DNA from: Ideonella benzenivorans | GTDB taxonomy: Bacteria > Pseudomonadota > Gammaproteobacteria > Burkholderiales > Burkholderiaceae_C | Assembly: GCF_020387415.1 (NCBI RefSeq) | Contig: NZ_JAGWCB010000020.1 | Span: 1 to 64,000, forward strand | Direction of reading: 5' to 3' | DNA length: 64,000 bases | Part shown: positions 7,157 to 16,183 of the stretch, piece after piece | Position numbering within the stretch: position 1 is the first letter of the stretch | How the letters are laid out: every line of letters starts with the position of its first letter | Made by a program: the position numbers and the translations under genes | Notes under the pieces: generated by a model | The model's database searches: none | What the model saw: only the letters and a program-made list of their open reading frames with translations | Told to the model about the DNA's origin: nothing

Positions 7157-8701
7157 TCAATGCAGCGCGCTGGGCTGCGGGTTTGGGGTTGGAGCGGGGA
7201 AGAGTTCGGCAGCAGGCCGCGTGAAGCGGTTGGCACCGGCATAGGCTGGCGGGGTGTGGCTGTCGGCTTGAGCAGCCTGCACATCAGCCTTCGTGCTCAA
7301 GATGGTCTTGACGGTGCGGTAGTGCGGTGAGTCGTGCGCCAGGGCACGTGCGCAGGCGGCCTCCAGCCGCTTGGCGCCATAGGGCTTGAGCAGGCCCAGA
7401 ACGCCCTGGGCAGCCCGCAGCCGCTCCAGGACGTTGTCTGCCAGCAGCCGCTCAATGAGCGCGCGGCATTGGGGCCCGACTTGCACGGCCTGATTGACAC
7501 ACCACTGGCGGTCCTTGGCGAAGAAGGCCTGGGCTTCGGGCGGCAGGTGCGCCTTGCAGGTGATCCGCTGGCCGGGGCGTTGCCCTCGCGGGTGCGTAGC
7601 CACATGTCGGTAGTCCTCGTACAGGGCCACGGCCGCGTCGGTGGCCCGCAGCCACAGCGTCTTGCCCACCAGCGCGAACGGGGCCGAGTACAAGATGCGC
7701 TCGAGTTGCACGTGGCAATCCTTGTGCACGCTCACCCGGTGCCAGGTGCCCAGGTCTGGCGCGATGGCCGGCAGTGGCTTCAAGAGCGGCTGCTCCAGGG
7801 CGAATAGCGCCAGCGGTGGCTGGCGCGTGGTGCCGTGGATGCGCTGGCCCGCCGTCTCCATGACCCACGCCTTGGCCTGGGCATTGAGGTCGGCCAGGTC
7901 ACGGAACTCGCGTAGCGGCAGGAAGTTGCCCTTGACGTACTTGACGCCGGCTTCGACGATGCCCTTCTTCTGCGGGTCATGCGGCGGGCACGGGTCGATC
8001 TTGAAGCCGTAGCCCTCGGCACACTCGGCGTAAGCACGCTGCACGACCGGGTCCTGGGCGCAAGCCTTCGTGATCGCGCACTTGGCGTTGTCGATGACGA
8101 TGCGCTCGGGCACCCCGGCGAACCACTCGAAGGCTCGGCGGTGGCAGCCCAGCCAGGTGGCCACCGTCTGGTCCCAGACGAACTCCAGGTACTGGTGGCG
8201 GCTGTGCGCCAGGGTCATCACGAAGGCCCAGGTGCGTCGGGGCTTGCCGTCCGGGTGCAGCAAGATGGGGCCGGCACCGAAGTCCACCTGGGCAACTTCG
8301 CCCGGGGCAAAGTCCAGCCGGCAGGTGACCTCTGGGGGCAAGCTGGCGCGGATGCCGGCGACCATGCGGCGCACGGCCGAGTAGCTGCCCGTCCAGCCAT
8401 GCTGGCGCTGCAGCGCCTGGTGGATGGCTGTGCCGGGCACGTTCTGCTCGACCCAACTGGCCACCTTCGCGCGATGCTCTTCCAGGCTGGAGACGGTGGT
8501 GCTGGCACGCTTGGGTGGCTGCAGGGCGGCCGCCACAGCCTCATCGTCAGGCAGCGGCGCCTTAGCATCCATCCAGCCATGCGCCTGGGCCAGCGCACGC
8601 CAGTGGCCCGCCTTGCGCCGACCCATGATCTTGGCCTCGGCGATATCCCGGTCGGAGTCACCCTGACGCATGCGCAGCAGGGCCTGTCGGTAGTGATGCA
8701 T
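7157..8701 (-). CDS. istA: IS21 transposase IstA
   Basis: 514 residues from ATG 8701, chosen because GCAGGAG precedes it; an ATG seven codons upstream has no such site. An N-terminal helix-turn-helix region is followed by an rve integrase core: QVDFGAG (first Asp), IVIDNAKCAI (second Asp) and the Glu in KKGIVEAGVKYVK. A beta-barrel C-terminal domain follows. No frameshift is visible, so the element may still be active. Confidence 0.95.
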   Translation of the reverse strand: MHHYRQALLRMRQGDSDRDIAEAKIMGRRKAGHWRALAQAHGWMDAKAPLPDDEAVAAALQPPKRASTTVSSLEEHRAKVASWVEQNVPGTAIHQALQRQHGWTGSYSAVRRMVAGIRASLPPEVTCRLDFAPGEVAQVDFGAGPILLHPDGKPRRTWAFVMTLAHSRHQYLEFVWDQTVATWLGCHRRAFEWFAGVPERIVIDNAKCAITKACAQDPVVQRAYAECAEGYGFKIDPCPPHDPQKKGIVEAGVKYVKGNFLPLREFRDLADLNAQAKAWVMETAGQRIHGTTRQPPLALFALEQPLLKPLPAIAPDLGTWHRVSVHKDCHVQLERILYSAPFALVGKTLWLRATDAAVALYEDYRHVATHPRGQRPGQRITCKAHLPPEAQAFFAKDRQWCVNQAVQVGPQCRALIERLLADNVLERLRAAQGVLGLLKPYGAKRLEAACARALAHDSPHYRTVKTILSTKADVQAAQADSHTPPAYAGANRFTRPAAELFPAPTPNPQPSALH

Positions 8702-8924
8702 CTCGAATCTCCTGCGGGCCATCCCCTGTCTCCAGGCAAAAGCCCACAGGGTAGAGATGGCCCGAATCGATTCGGGAGGCTGTTCAGTCAGCGCAGACTG
8801 GCTCCATTACGCCGATCCGCCCCTGGCTCCAATACGGCGATCTCGCACTGGCGCCATAACGCCGATCATCGGCTGGCTCCAATATGCCGATCACGAAGTG
8901 GCTCCATTACGCCGGTCGGTGACA

Positions 8925-8930
8925 CCGGTG
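8925..8930. repeat. Right target-site duplication of the IS21 element (CCGGTG)
   Basis: Direct copy of CCGGTG at 6252-6257, abutting the ACA right terminus of the element. Confidence 0.85.
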
Positions 8931-9065
8931 CACGACGTTGGCATTGATGCCGTGCGCCATCGCCACCTTGGCTACCGACGCGCCGGGCTGGTCGCACGCA
9001 GCCACCACCAGGGCCTTCATCGCCGCGCTGTACCGCCGTCGGGTCTCCGCCTTCTCGCTTGTCAT
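8931..9065 (-). pseudogene. 5' part of an IS66-type tnpA, interrupted by IS21 insertion
   Basis: Starting at ATG 9065 (AGGTGG upstream), the frame reads MTSEKAETRRRYSAAMKALV, then GASVAKVAMAHGINANVVH, the N-terminal DNA-binding half of IS66 TnpA. It stops being colinear at the IS21 right end; the rest is at 6063-6257. No tnpB or IS66 transposase (tnpC) is present nearby, so this was already an isolated relic. Confidence 0.75.
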
Positions 9066-9094
9066 CGTGTCCACCTAAGTTACGTGGACACGAT
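9064..9094. repeat. Perfect 11-bp inverted repeat, probable IS-end junction
   Basis: ATCGTGTCCAC at 9064-9074 and its exact complement at 9084-9094, separated by nine bases. It lies between the IS66-type tnpA start and an IS3-type remnant facing the other way, so it probably marks two abutting element ends. Confidence 0.45.
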
Positions 9095-9139
9095 CCTTGC
9101 CGCCGCTTCGGGCCGCTTCAAGATGACTTTGCCGGACGC

Positions 9140-9331
9140 ATACTGCGCGGCAAGGTCGTGCGCACGACCATCAGCGATGCCAAGGCGCCGTGCCCGCTGG
9201 ACAGGGTCAATCGGCAGTTCCGCGCTGAGCGGCCCAACCAGTTGTGGGTCAGCGACTTCACGTACGTTTCAACCTGGCAGGGCTGGCTGTATGTGGCCTT
9301 CGTGATCGACGTGTTTGCCCGGCGCATCCAG
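9140..9331 (+). pseudogene. IS3-family transposase (OrfB) fragment
   Basis: About 64 codons match the integrase core of IS3-type OrfB: GKVVRTTISDAKAPCP, then RPNQLWVSDFTYV with the first catalytic Asp, and VAFVIDVFARRI. The homology stops at about 9331, before the second and third catalytic residues; both flanks are unrelated. A decayed relic between the IS66 remnant and the Tn7-like genes. From 9332 to the tniQ stop at 9393 I see nothing recognisable, and no transposon end. Confidence 0.75.
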
Positions 9332-9392
9332 CGTGATCACGCCACTACGTTGCCGCAGTCAAGGCCGCTCAAACGCGCGATGGTGCGGTTAC

Positions 9393-11249
9393 CTAGGAGC
9401 ACCCAACGGGGTTCTTCCTGATGCGCTTCCGCGGCACATAGCCCTTGCTGCGACGCAGCTGTTGGAGGTCGCCCCGCCTCTCCGGCACGGGGTCCTCGAG
9501 AGCCGGTAACGCCTTGCGAGAACTGCTCTTGGCGGCGCCACGGCGCGTCTCTCGCAATCGTTGGACAACCACAGGCATGTCTACCCGCCGGATGAAAACA
9601 TGATTGGTCGGGCGCAACTCATCCCGATACAGCCGCACCGCCACTTCGGTGGCCGCGATCGAAACCCACCGGGGCCCTGAATGCGCTGCAACCGCGACCT
9701 CTGCAATGCCTACGTAATCCTCGTTAAAGTGTTCGATCGCGTCGGCGTGAACGCGATATCCGGCGACGCACTTGTAGCTTCGAAGGATGCCCATCCGGCA
9801 AGCCGCGACAACCTTGGCCGCACTAATCCCGCCCAGCAATGCGGCAGCTTCGGCACAGCTCAAGGTTCCGCCAAATGTCGACCGCCGCAAGAACTGGCGA
9901 TGCTCTTCAGCCTGTGTCGCGTCCACAACCAAGTCTAAAAGCGAGGGGCCGTGCCGCTCAAAGCAGGAGATCGTGCCGTCGACGATAGCTGCTGCCAAGA
10001 TGCCCTTAGCATCACCTCGCAGCTTGCGCAGAAACAGCTTGCGGACGGGGACCATTTCCCGGTCAAGTGAGTCGCACAGGGGAATGCATGCCACTTTCTC
10101 CTCGAAGGCGGCCAGGTCAACAGTGCTGAACGCCGAGCTGAGAGCCGCTCGATGCTGATTTGAGAAGTGCCCCGTTCTTCTCAAATACTTCAGAACGCTA
10201 ACCGGAATGCCGAGTCGTGCTGCAGCCACCCTGCTGGGAACGGATGCGGCGCGGAGCGATGTTGCGCTCCGGCGCCTCGACGTACGGGCTCGCGCTTCTG
10301 GCTTCGCGCGCTGGGCGATGATCAGCGCTTCCCTCGCCTTAAGGTGATCTCCCGGGGTGTACTGCGCGAGAACGGACAGCATCGCTGCGACGTCGTTCGG
10401 GTCTGTAACCCTCTGATTAATGAGAGCTCGGTATGACGCCGGGGCCAACCGCTTGAGCAGAAGCCCTCCGGTGACACCTTCAAGGCGCTCGCCATTGGAG
10501 AGAATGTCAAGCGCACGATAAAGGTTCTTTGGCCAGTCTCTGAGCATGCGCGCGGCGCGCTGGCAAATGCTTAGCTCGGCGTCCGGAAAGACTCTGGCAT
10601 GCAAGGACGCGAGGCCACTGCAGAGGCCTGTCATGCGGTTCAGGGTCATTGCGGGCATGCCATTCAGAGGCAGGACGCCAACGGGCTCTTGACCACGCAC
10701 GAGGCCAACCAAGCTCTGGTTGAGCTCAGCATGATCCTGCGACACCTCGTCGTCCTCGTTGTGCGCAAAGTCGGCCCCGCAGATGCACTTCAGTAAGGAA
10801 GGCCGCATCAGGCGAAGCTCGCGGAGGCATGTCGAACAATGGGTCAATAGGTAGCGCTTGTGAACCGGACATGCGTCGATGATCTTCAAATCCATCCACG
10901 CGGGCATGTAGCCGAGTTCGAGAATACAAGTGACGCAGACGCGGCCCATGCCGACTTGCAGGTCGGTTGCAGCTAGGTCCCTCGCCGCTTGAAGCGAGAC
11001 TGTTCCGTCTTGCTCCGACATGTAGGGCCGCACAGTCTCGCCGTTAGCACCAAGCACTGCTCTAAGCTTGTCGCATTGAAGCTTCACGCCGTAGTATTCC
11101 AGTTTCTTCATCCCGGCAAGCAAGAACATCGTTGCAGGTCGGGAATAGCCATTGCTGGCAGAAAGCCTCAAGAAATATCCCCAAGTGCTCTCATCAGGTA
11201 GCTGTGGGGGCGTACGCGCCAGCAGATTATTTGCAGGCTCTTCGATCAT
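9393..11249 (-). CDS. TniQ/TnsD-family target-selection protein
   Basis: 618 residues. The N-terminus has the TniQ pattern DESTWGYFLRLSASNGY, and a zinc-binding region follows: CVTC, ACPVHKRYLLTHCSTC and CICG (about 104-170). The long C-terminal part has helix-turn-helix-like segments (SRVAAARLGIPVSVLKYL; SCAEAAALLGG), as in TnsD proteins that recognise a chromosomal attachment site. TniQ/TnsD links target DNA to TnsC. The ATG overlaps the tnsC stop by four bases. The length suggests site-specific targeting, not the small Cascade-type TniQ, and no CRISPR genes are present. Confidence 0.85.
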   Translation of the reverse strand: MIEEPANNLLARTPPQLPDESTWGYFLRLSASNGYSRPATMFLLAGMKKLEYYGVKLQCDKLRAVLGANGETVRPYMSEQDGTVSLQAARDLAATDLQVGMGRVCVTCILELGYMPAWMDLKIIDACPVHKRYLLTHCSTCLRELRLMRPSLLKCICGADFAHNEDDEVSQDHAELNQSLVGLVRGQEPVGVLPLNGMPAMTLNRMTGLCSGLASLHARVFPDAELSICQRAARMLRDWPKNLYRALDILSNGERLEGVTGGLLLKRLAPASYRALINQRVTDPNDVAAMLSVLAQYTPGDHLKAREALIIAQRAKPEARARTSRRRSATSLRAASVPSRVAAARLGIPVSVLKYLRRTGHFSNQHRAALSSAFSTVDLAAFEEKVACIPLCDSLDREMVPVRKLFLRKLRGDAKGILAAAIVDGTISCFERHGPSLLDLVVDATQAEEHRQFLRRSTFGGTLSCAEAAALLGGISAAKVVAACRMGILRSYKCVAGYRVHADAIEHFNEDYVGIAEVAVAAHSGPRWVSIAATEVAVRLYRDELRPTNHVFIRRVDMPVVVQRLRETRRGAAKSSSRKALPALEDPVPERRGDLQQLRRSKGYVPRKRIRKNPVGCS

Positions 11250-12256
11250 TTCGAAAACACCTGCGCTGCGGTGGTTGGGGCTTTGGAGCCGAAGCTCTTC
11301 TCACGTACCTCGCCGACGTGGCACCCTACCGTCGTAGCCGCGCCGATAGCTGCCTCATTCGGGTTGGCGTTCCATCGTTCGTCGAAAGGTGTCACTTCGC
11401 CCTTCGATGCACTACGTCTGTCCATCACCCAGATCGCCTGTTTGTAGGCCCTATCGAAGTCCTGTAAGCGGATCTTCGCCCTGTCATCATCTATTGCATT
11501 CCAGACAATCTGACGTAACGTATTGGTGAGGTAACCGATGAGGCCGCCAGTCGCACAGTAGAAGCGAAAGCCCATTTCTTCGCTGCAGAGAGACGGGAAA
11601 TCGAAGTGCTCGCGAAGCACGTCATCGAATCCCGCAAGGATTCCAAGCCACTCTGCCTGTTGCTCTTCGTTTGACCAGAAGAAGCGGGGCATAACAACAG
11701 GTGCTCCAAATCGCCCAGCAAGCTGTTCATTTTGATCAATGACGCTCTGCAGCGACTGAAGACCGCTGGCAACAAGCGCCACATGGCCCTCGGAAACAAT
11801 GTTCTTCAACCAGTCGGCAACATGGTGTTGAACCTTGTTCGAAGTCTTATCGTAAAAGTGGTGAAACTCATCCAGAATGAGTGTCACCACGCCACACTGT
11901 TCCAAGAGTTTGATAAGCCGCGCCGTCTTCTGAGGCTCGGTTCCCTTCTCCCAGTCCGTAACTCGTAGCTTCCTTAGAAAGTTTTCTGCGAGAGATTTCA
12001 CGGTGGGCTTGGACGGGACCGTGATCGCGAGAACAGGCGATAAGATCCCTTCTTGTGTGCGCTGCACAGGGTGGCGCCGGAGAATTCCCTCGATACAACG
12101 GCTCTTGCCAGTGCGCGACTCCCCGATGAGTGCCAAGCAAGCTGGCTCACGTCCTCCATATTTGACGTAATCAATTTTCTGCTCTGCTCGCCGCCCCGCC
12201 TCTTCGAAGGCACTATGCGAGATCAAAACGCACTCAACTAGGTTTCTCGGGATCAT
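11246..12256 (-). CDS. TnsC/TniB-like AAA+ transposition regulator
   Basis: 336 residues. Walker A is GESRTGKSRCIEGIL (about 45-59), Walker B is VVTLILDEFHHF, and a sensor-like LVASGL follows. This is the TniB_AAA layout: the ATPase that bridges the target selector (TniQ) and transposase (TnsB), forming filaments on DNA. ATG 12256 overlaps the tnsB stop by four bases and its own stop overlaps tniQ likewise, so the three are coupled. Confidence 0.9.
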   Translation of the reverse strand: MIPRNLVECVLISHSAFEEAGRRAEQKIDYVKYGGREPACLALIGESRTGKSRCIEGILRRHPVQRTQEGILSPVLAITVPSKPTVKSLAENFLRKLRVTDWEKGTEPQKTARLIKLLEQCGVVTLILDEFHHFYDKTSNKVQHHVADWLKNIVSEGHVALVASGLQSLQSVIDQNEQLAGRFGAPVVMPRFFWSNEEQQAEWLGILAGFDDVLREHFDFPSLCSEEMGFRFYCATGGLIGYLTNTLRQIVWNAIDDDRAKIRLQDFDRAYKQAIWVMDRRSASKGEVTPFDERWNANPNEAAIGAATTVGCHVGEVREKSFGSKAPTTAAQVFSK

Positions 12257-14319
12257 TGCATATCCTTCTCGGGCGCTTCGCGGTCGCCATCAACTGCAGG
12301 ATTTCGATCTTCGATGCGCACCTCGAAGCGGTGAATTGGTCGAGTTTTAGCGCGAGGCTCTGGCGCCGGCGAAGGTGCTGGAGTGGGCGACGCTTTACCG
12401 GTCACCAGTGGCGCCAGCTGATCGCCCAGGCTTGGGGGCTGAGCCTCAGGCTGATGCTGAGGCAGATCGTTCGCTTCGTCGCCTTGTTTTCCTCCTTTCC
12501 AACGGGCCATCCGTTCTCGGGAGACACCCTTCGCCTTTCCAACCTTGAGATCCGCACGAACGAGCTTGCTAATGGCATGAAACGCGTCGAGGTACGCATC
12601 CGGATCGTCACCACTGCCATGCTCCCTGGCGTAGCGTCGGCAGATTTTGTGTTGCCATTCTGTCAACCCTTCTGCGTAGTCAGGACGCAGGCACGGCACG
12701 CGAATGGGCGTCTTGCGCTCGGGATGCAGCACAATGACACTGCCATAGTTCGACCTATTGAAGCGAATTTCGACTTCGATGCGGTCCCCGTATATTCGAC
12801 GCAGTTCACCCATCTCCGGAGAGTTGTAGAGCAGGTTTGAGTATTCGATACCCTTGTGCGACAAGATGCGTTTGTCCGAGCCCGCCACGATTGCTTCGAA
12901 GCGAAGAGGGTCGGCGATCATCGGAATGTTGGTCGTCTTAGCGGAGTCCTTCCACATCTTCGCAGGCGAGCATCCGAGCGCGCGGTGCGGTTTCTGGTGG
13001 TAGACGTCGACGATCCACTTGTTAACGATTAACTCCAACTGAGATAACGTCACGATTGCGTGCTGAGTTGGGTCGTAGTCTTCCTTGTCGACGATTCCTT
13101 CGAACGTCTTGCCTGGCGCGAATGCAGATATTCCGCGGTTCAGCGTTCCCTGGACACGTTCAACCTTGCCTTTGAACCAAGGCGTCTTGCGAGGGGCAAA
13201 GACGGCTTCAATGTCGCACTCGAAGTAGATGCGCTCGAGTTCCTCTGATCGGAACTCAGCGCCGCCGTCAACCGTAATGCCACTGAATATCCCATACCCA
13301 TCCCAGTCGTTGACGATTTCCGGGAAGCGCTCCCGCAGTCCCTGCTTGGGCATGAAGGCATGGCGAAGACACTGCGCGACCGTTGCACGACTGGGTGGCT
13401 CGAAGCTGATGGCAATGCCAAGGATGTAACGCGAGTAAACGTCAATCAGTACGGTTAGCCAAGGTCGACCTAACGGGACTCCGGTATCGTCGTCAATTGC
13501 AAACAGGTCAAGACGGGTGTGGTCCATCTCACCGTGTTCGAGGATGGCCTCCGCTATACGAACCTTGGTGGAATTGCGAAACTTCTTGAGTGCCGCGTCG
13601 CGCCCATGACGGGCTCGGTAGACGTCGAATACTGGCAGAAGCCCAATGAGGCGCTTCAAAAGGCGGTCGGTCGGCTTCCTCAGCGCCTCGCGCGGGCTCC
13701 GGGTCTTGTTCACCGCCCGGACACGTGCTTGGCAGATCCTCGTGACGTCAGCGATGGACGGGCGTTCGAGCGTGAGGTATTCGGATTCAATGGTGTCTTC
13801 GCAAATCCACAGCACCTCCTTCTCGAACCGAGGCGTGCGATTTCCACGAGCGCTTACACTCGCGATGAGTGACAGAGGATTACCCTCTGAGCGTTCAAAC
13901 GCGCGCACCCACCTATAGACGCTTGTCCATCCGGGCGGACGGTCATGCCGAGGATCGAGCGCCTCCCAGATCTCTTGTATCCTCGGTTGGAGAACCGCCT
14001 GGGTTATTGGGAATCCCGCCACCCCACGCACAAACTTCAGTCGGTATTTCGCATCTGGATCGGAGCCTGCATCGACAGGGCGCTCCGGGAGAGGGGCTGG
14101 CCGTATTCTCCCGTCACGCAAGGAGACGATGGGTCCTGCCCTGAAAACGAAGTGTCCTGTCGCATACAGATTGACGATTTCATCCGTGTTCAGCTCAAGA
14201 GCTCTGTCGGTCTTCTCGTTGCGGAGAACCCAGATGCCGTCTTCGCACTGACGCTCAACGACGTGCTCCTCCTTTCGAATCAGGACTTTTACACCCGCCC
14301 TCAGGAATGCCTTACTCAT
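12253..14319 (-). CDS. TnsB/TniA-like DDE transposase
   Basis: 688 residues from ATG 14319, which has AGGA ahead of it and overlaps the tnsA stop by eight bases. The rve core shows the triad: Asp in EMDHTRLDLFAIDD, Asp in TVDGGAEFRSEE, Glu in FKGKVERVQG. A Mu-type C-terminal beta-barrel domain follows, then a proline-rich tail ending in RKMK-free acidic residues, probably the TnsC contact. N-terminal helix-turn-helix domains would bind the end repeats. Full length and uninterrupted. Confidence 0.9.
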   Translation of the reverse strand: MSKAFLRAGVKVLIRKEEHVVERQCEDGIWVLRNEKTDRALELNTDEIVNLYATGHFVFRAGPIVSLRDGRIRPAPLPERPVDAGSDPDAKYRLKFVRGVAGFPITQAVLQPRIQEIWEALDPRHDRPPGWTSVYRWVRAFERSEGNPLSLIASVSARGNRTPRFEKEVLWICEDTIESEYLTLERPSIADVTRICQARVRAVNKTRSPREALRKPTDRLLKRLIGLLPVFDVYRARHGRDAALKKFRNSTKVRIAEAILEHGEMDHTRLDLFAIDDDTGVPLGRPWLTVLIDVYSRYILGIAISFEPPSRATVAQCLRHAFMPKQGLRERFPEIVNDWDGYGIFSGITVDGGAEFRSEELERIYFECDIEAVFAPRKTPWFKGKVERVQGTLNRGISAFAPGKTFEGIVDKEDYDPTQHAIVTLSQLELIVNKWIVDVYHQKPHRALGCSPAKMWKDSAKTTNIPMIADPLRFEAIVAGSDKRILSHKGIEYSNLLYNSPEMGELRRIYGDRIEVEIRFNRSNYGSVIVLHPERKTPIRVPCLRPDYAEGLTEWQHKICRRYAREHGSGDDPDAYLDAFHAISKLVRADLKVGKAKGVSRERMARWKGGKQGDEANDLPQHQPEAQPPSLGDQLAPLVTGKASPTPAPSPAPEPRAKTRPIHRFEVRIEDRNPAVDGDREAPEKDMQ

Positions 14320-15115
14320 CAGCGCATCCTGCGTCGCCGCATTGCCGCGCAAGCCGTTCTTCATCGCAGATAGAGACCGCTTGCTCGCTTCTAGATGCGA
14401 TTCGTCGCAGCGTCACATCACGCTGAGACCACAACAAGTTGAAGTCGATCGAAAGCGTTCCCTCGAGGATGAGCCGACACGCACGTCCGGTGGTCAGCAC
14501 GCCTGCCAGTCCTCCCACGACATCTGCCCATTGCACCGAGTCGCGGTCTTGCAGGTATTGGCGGAGCTGCTCCCGTTCCACAAGGTCGATGTCCGTTCGC
14601 CCGAATCGGAGCACAAACTCAACATTTCGAAGTCGTGGCTGTCGTGCCGCGTCTTCCGAGAGAACGATGTCGTAGTCGTAGCCAAATCGCGGCAGCTCTC
14701 TACGCATGAGCTCAGTACGGGCGGAGACCTCAGGGTCGCGAGACTCGACCTCAGTCTTCACTTCAACAAGCCGCTTGTTCGCAAGCCGCACGACCAGAAG
14801 GTCAGGAAAGTGGCGATGGATCTCCCCACCCAGCCGATAGACAACGACGCAAGCCTGTTCCGCGAGCGAAAACACGCTAGCGTCTGCATCAAAAATCTTG
14901 ATGACGTTGCGCTCGCCTTCTGACTCCCAATGAATCATTCGGCGCATGCGAAAGCTGGGGTAAGCTCCGGAAGCCTTGGTCTTGGAACGCGTCTTAATCT
15001 CGCGAGCGCGAGTACCTTCAGGCGCAAACTGGACGCTCAATACTGCATCGGGACCATGCACGGGGTGACCGTAGCGCATTGACCTGACCGAGGTCTTTTT
15101 GGGACCTGCGCTCAT
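14312..15115 (-). CDS. TnsA-like endonuclease
   Basis: 267 residues from ATG 15115. The PD-(D/E)xK-type nuclease core is visible: HWESEGERNVIKIFDAD, then EIHRHFPDLLVV and KRLVEVKTEVE, giving the Asp and the E-x-K pair. TnsA cuts the 5' ends of the transposon so that Tn7-type elements move by cut-and-paste; elements lacking it form cointegrates. A C-terminal winged region contacts TnsB/TnsC. The gene overlaps tnsB, and its 5' side faces the presumed transposon end. Ribosome binding site is weak, so the start is moderately certain. Confidence 0.8.
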   Translation of the reverse strand: MSAGPKKTSVRSMRYGHPVHGPDAVLSVQFAPEGTRAREIKTRSKTKASGAYPSFRMRRMIHWESEGERNVIKIFDADASVFSLAEQACVVVYRLGGEIHRHFPDLLVVRLANKRLVEVKTEVESRDPEVSARTELMRRELPRFGYDYDIVLSEDAARQPRLRNVEFVLRFGRTDIDLVEREQLRQYLQDRDSVQWADVVGGLAGVLTTGRACRLILEGTLSIDFNLLWSQRDVTLRRIASRSEQAVSICDEERLARQCGDAGCADE

Positions 15116-15199
15116 GTCTGCACTGCATAGTACTGCCGCGGGGAGCAACGTCGCTGATTGAGCGCCGTGTGCTCGATGCACTCTACTTGGATGTGCGAC

Positions 15200-15480
15200 C
15201 AATATCGCCGCGAAATATCGCAGCTGCTCGAGATAAATTTACGCACAAACGCTCCTCGACAAAGTCGATATTCGGAGTGCGTCGGGTAAGCATTCGATCG
15301 CGTATTTACGGAGAAGGCCGCGGGAATCCGTAGCTGCCCTTATTCGTACGCCAGCACTTCAAGCTAATTCACCATAGCCTATCGGCCGCTTACGGCAGGT
15401 TGCTACCCTTTCCGGCGTACTTTTGAAGTATAGTCCGTTGATCGAAAAGATATCAATAGTCGTCGCCATCCGGTATTTCC
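15200..15480. other. AT-richer non-coding region beside tnsA, candidate transposon end
   Basis: No gene is visible here. Short motifs recur: AATATCG at about 15201, 15214 and (inverted) 15267, and TTTACG/TTACGG at about 15236, 15303 and 15390. Spaced short repeats next to tnsA are what TnsB-binding ends look like, but these copies are too short to be convincing. The drop in GC compared with the flanking chromosome fits a mobile-element terminus. Confidence 0.35.
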
Positions 15481-15664
15481 CTTGCATGTTCACTCCGCCG
15501 CCGCGCTCGTTGGCCACAGCGGCTTGATCGGCACGACGCCGCGGTGCACTCGAGCTCTATACCTCGGCCGTCGTCGCGGGCCTGCGCGGTCGGTGCGGCA
15601 TCCACCGGCACGAATTCCCGTCGTACGACCGCCGGCTCCGAGCAGCGCGCCCGCTAGCGCTAGC

Positions 15665-15790
15665 CGTGCACGATGTTTGCATTGATGGCGTGCGCCTGGG
15701 TGCCTTGGCCACCGACACGCTAGGCGCCTCGCACTCATCCAGGGTCTGGGCCTTCAACTCACTGCTATAGCGCCTGCGCTTGAGTGCCGC
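15665..15790 (-). pseudogene. Second IS66-type tnpA relic, frameshifted
   Basis: The minus strand reads RRRYSSELKAQ, then VSVAK, and after a frame change HAINANIV, the N-terminal signature of IS66 TnpA, like the copy at 8931-9065. It is too short and broken to work. It marks the right flank of the island. From 15800 to 16183 I find no gene, only decayed sequence with a rise in GC at the end. Confidence 0.6.
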
Positions 15791-16183
15791 GATGCCTGTC
15801 GCAGGACAGCCGCAGCGCGTCGAAACAACCATCTGATAACCGATCGCTGGCCACGGCTGGTTCAAGCTGTCTCGGATGGCTTCGCCAGAAAGCGCGATCC
15901 TTGGCTGGAAGGGGGCTTTCAATGCGCGTGGCACCCGATGAGTTCGGGCCATCGAACTATGCGCGGGCCTGAGACGAATCCATCTTCTGGGCTCGGCAAA
16001 AGGGGGGGCGGCGAGGCACGCCTAGCCTGACGAATTGTGACGCGTGAGGCCGCGCGTATACTTTCAGCTTATGCCGCAGTGTGCAGCGACACTTGCACGT
16101 TATGCCGGGCGAAGCTTTCGCAATATGGCCACCGTTCTGGAGGTCTGCCGGGCTAAGAGCTTTCACGTTTTGGTGCGACGCAC

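Larger units (their letters stand above)
6258..8924 (-). mobile_element. Complete IS21-family insertion sequence (2667 bp)
   Basis: Ends read TGTCACGG at 6258 and, on the other strand, TGTCACCG from 8924, the TG..CA termini of IS21 elements. Inside both ends lie repeated copies of a GGCGTAATGGAGCCA-like motif (about 6270-6305 on the left; at least four in 8800-8920 on the right), the multiple transposase-binding sites typical of IS21. istA and istB are intact. A 6-bp direct repeat CCGGTG flanks the element at 6252-6257 and 8925-8930, so it inserted as one unit. Its target was an IS66-type tnpA gene. Confidence 0.9.
9393..15480 (-). mobile_element. Tn7-like transposon module (tnsA-tnsB-tnsC-tniQ) with presumed end near 15.2-15.5 kb
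   Basis: Four overlapping minus-strand genes encode a TnsA-like nuclease, a TnsB/TniA DDE transposase, a TnsC/TniB ATPase and a large TniQ/TnsD target selector, the heteromeric Tn7 plan. In Tn7, tnsA lies next to one transposon end with cargo beyond the last tns gene. By analogy the end lies in 15200-15480 and cargo extends left of 9393. I could not find matching terminal repeats or a target duplication, because the other end is not identifiable in the window, so the right limit given here is approximate. Confidence 0.75.

Noticed and set aside
9393-15480. CRISPR-associated (type I-F/V-K) transposon
   Set aside because: No cas gene or repeat array is present, and the TniQ is a large TnsD-like protein.
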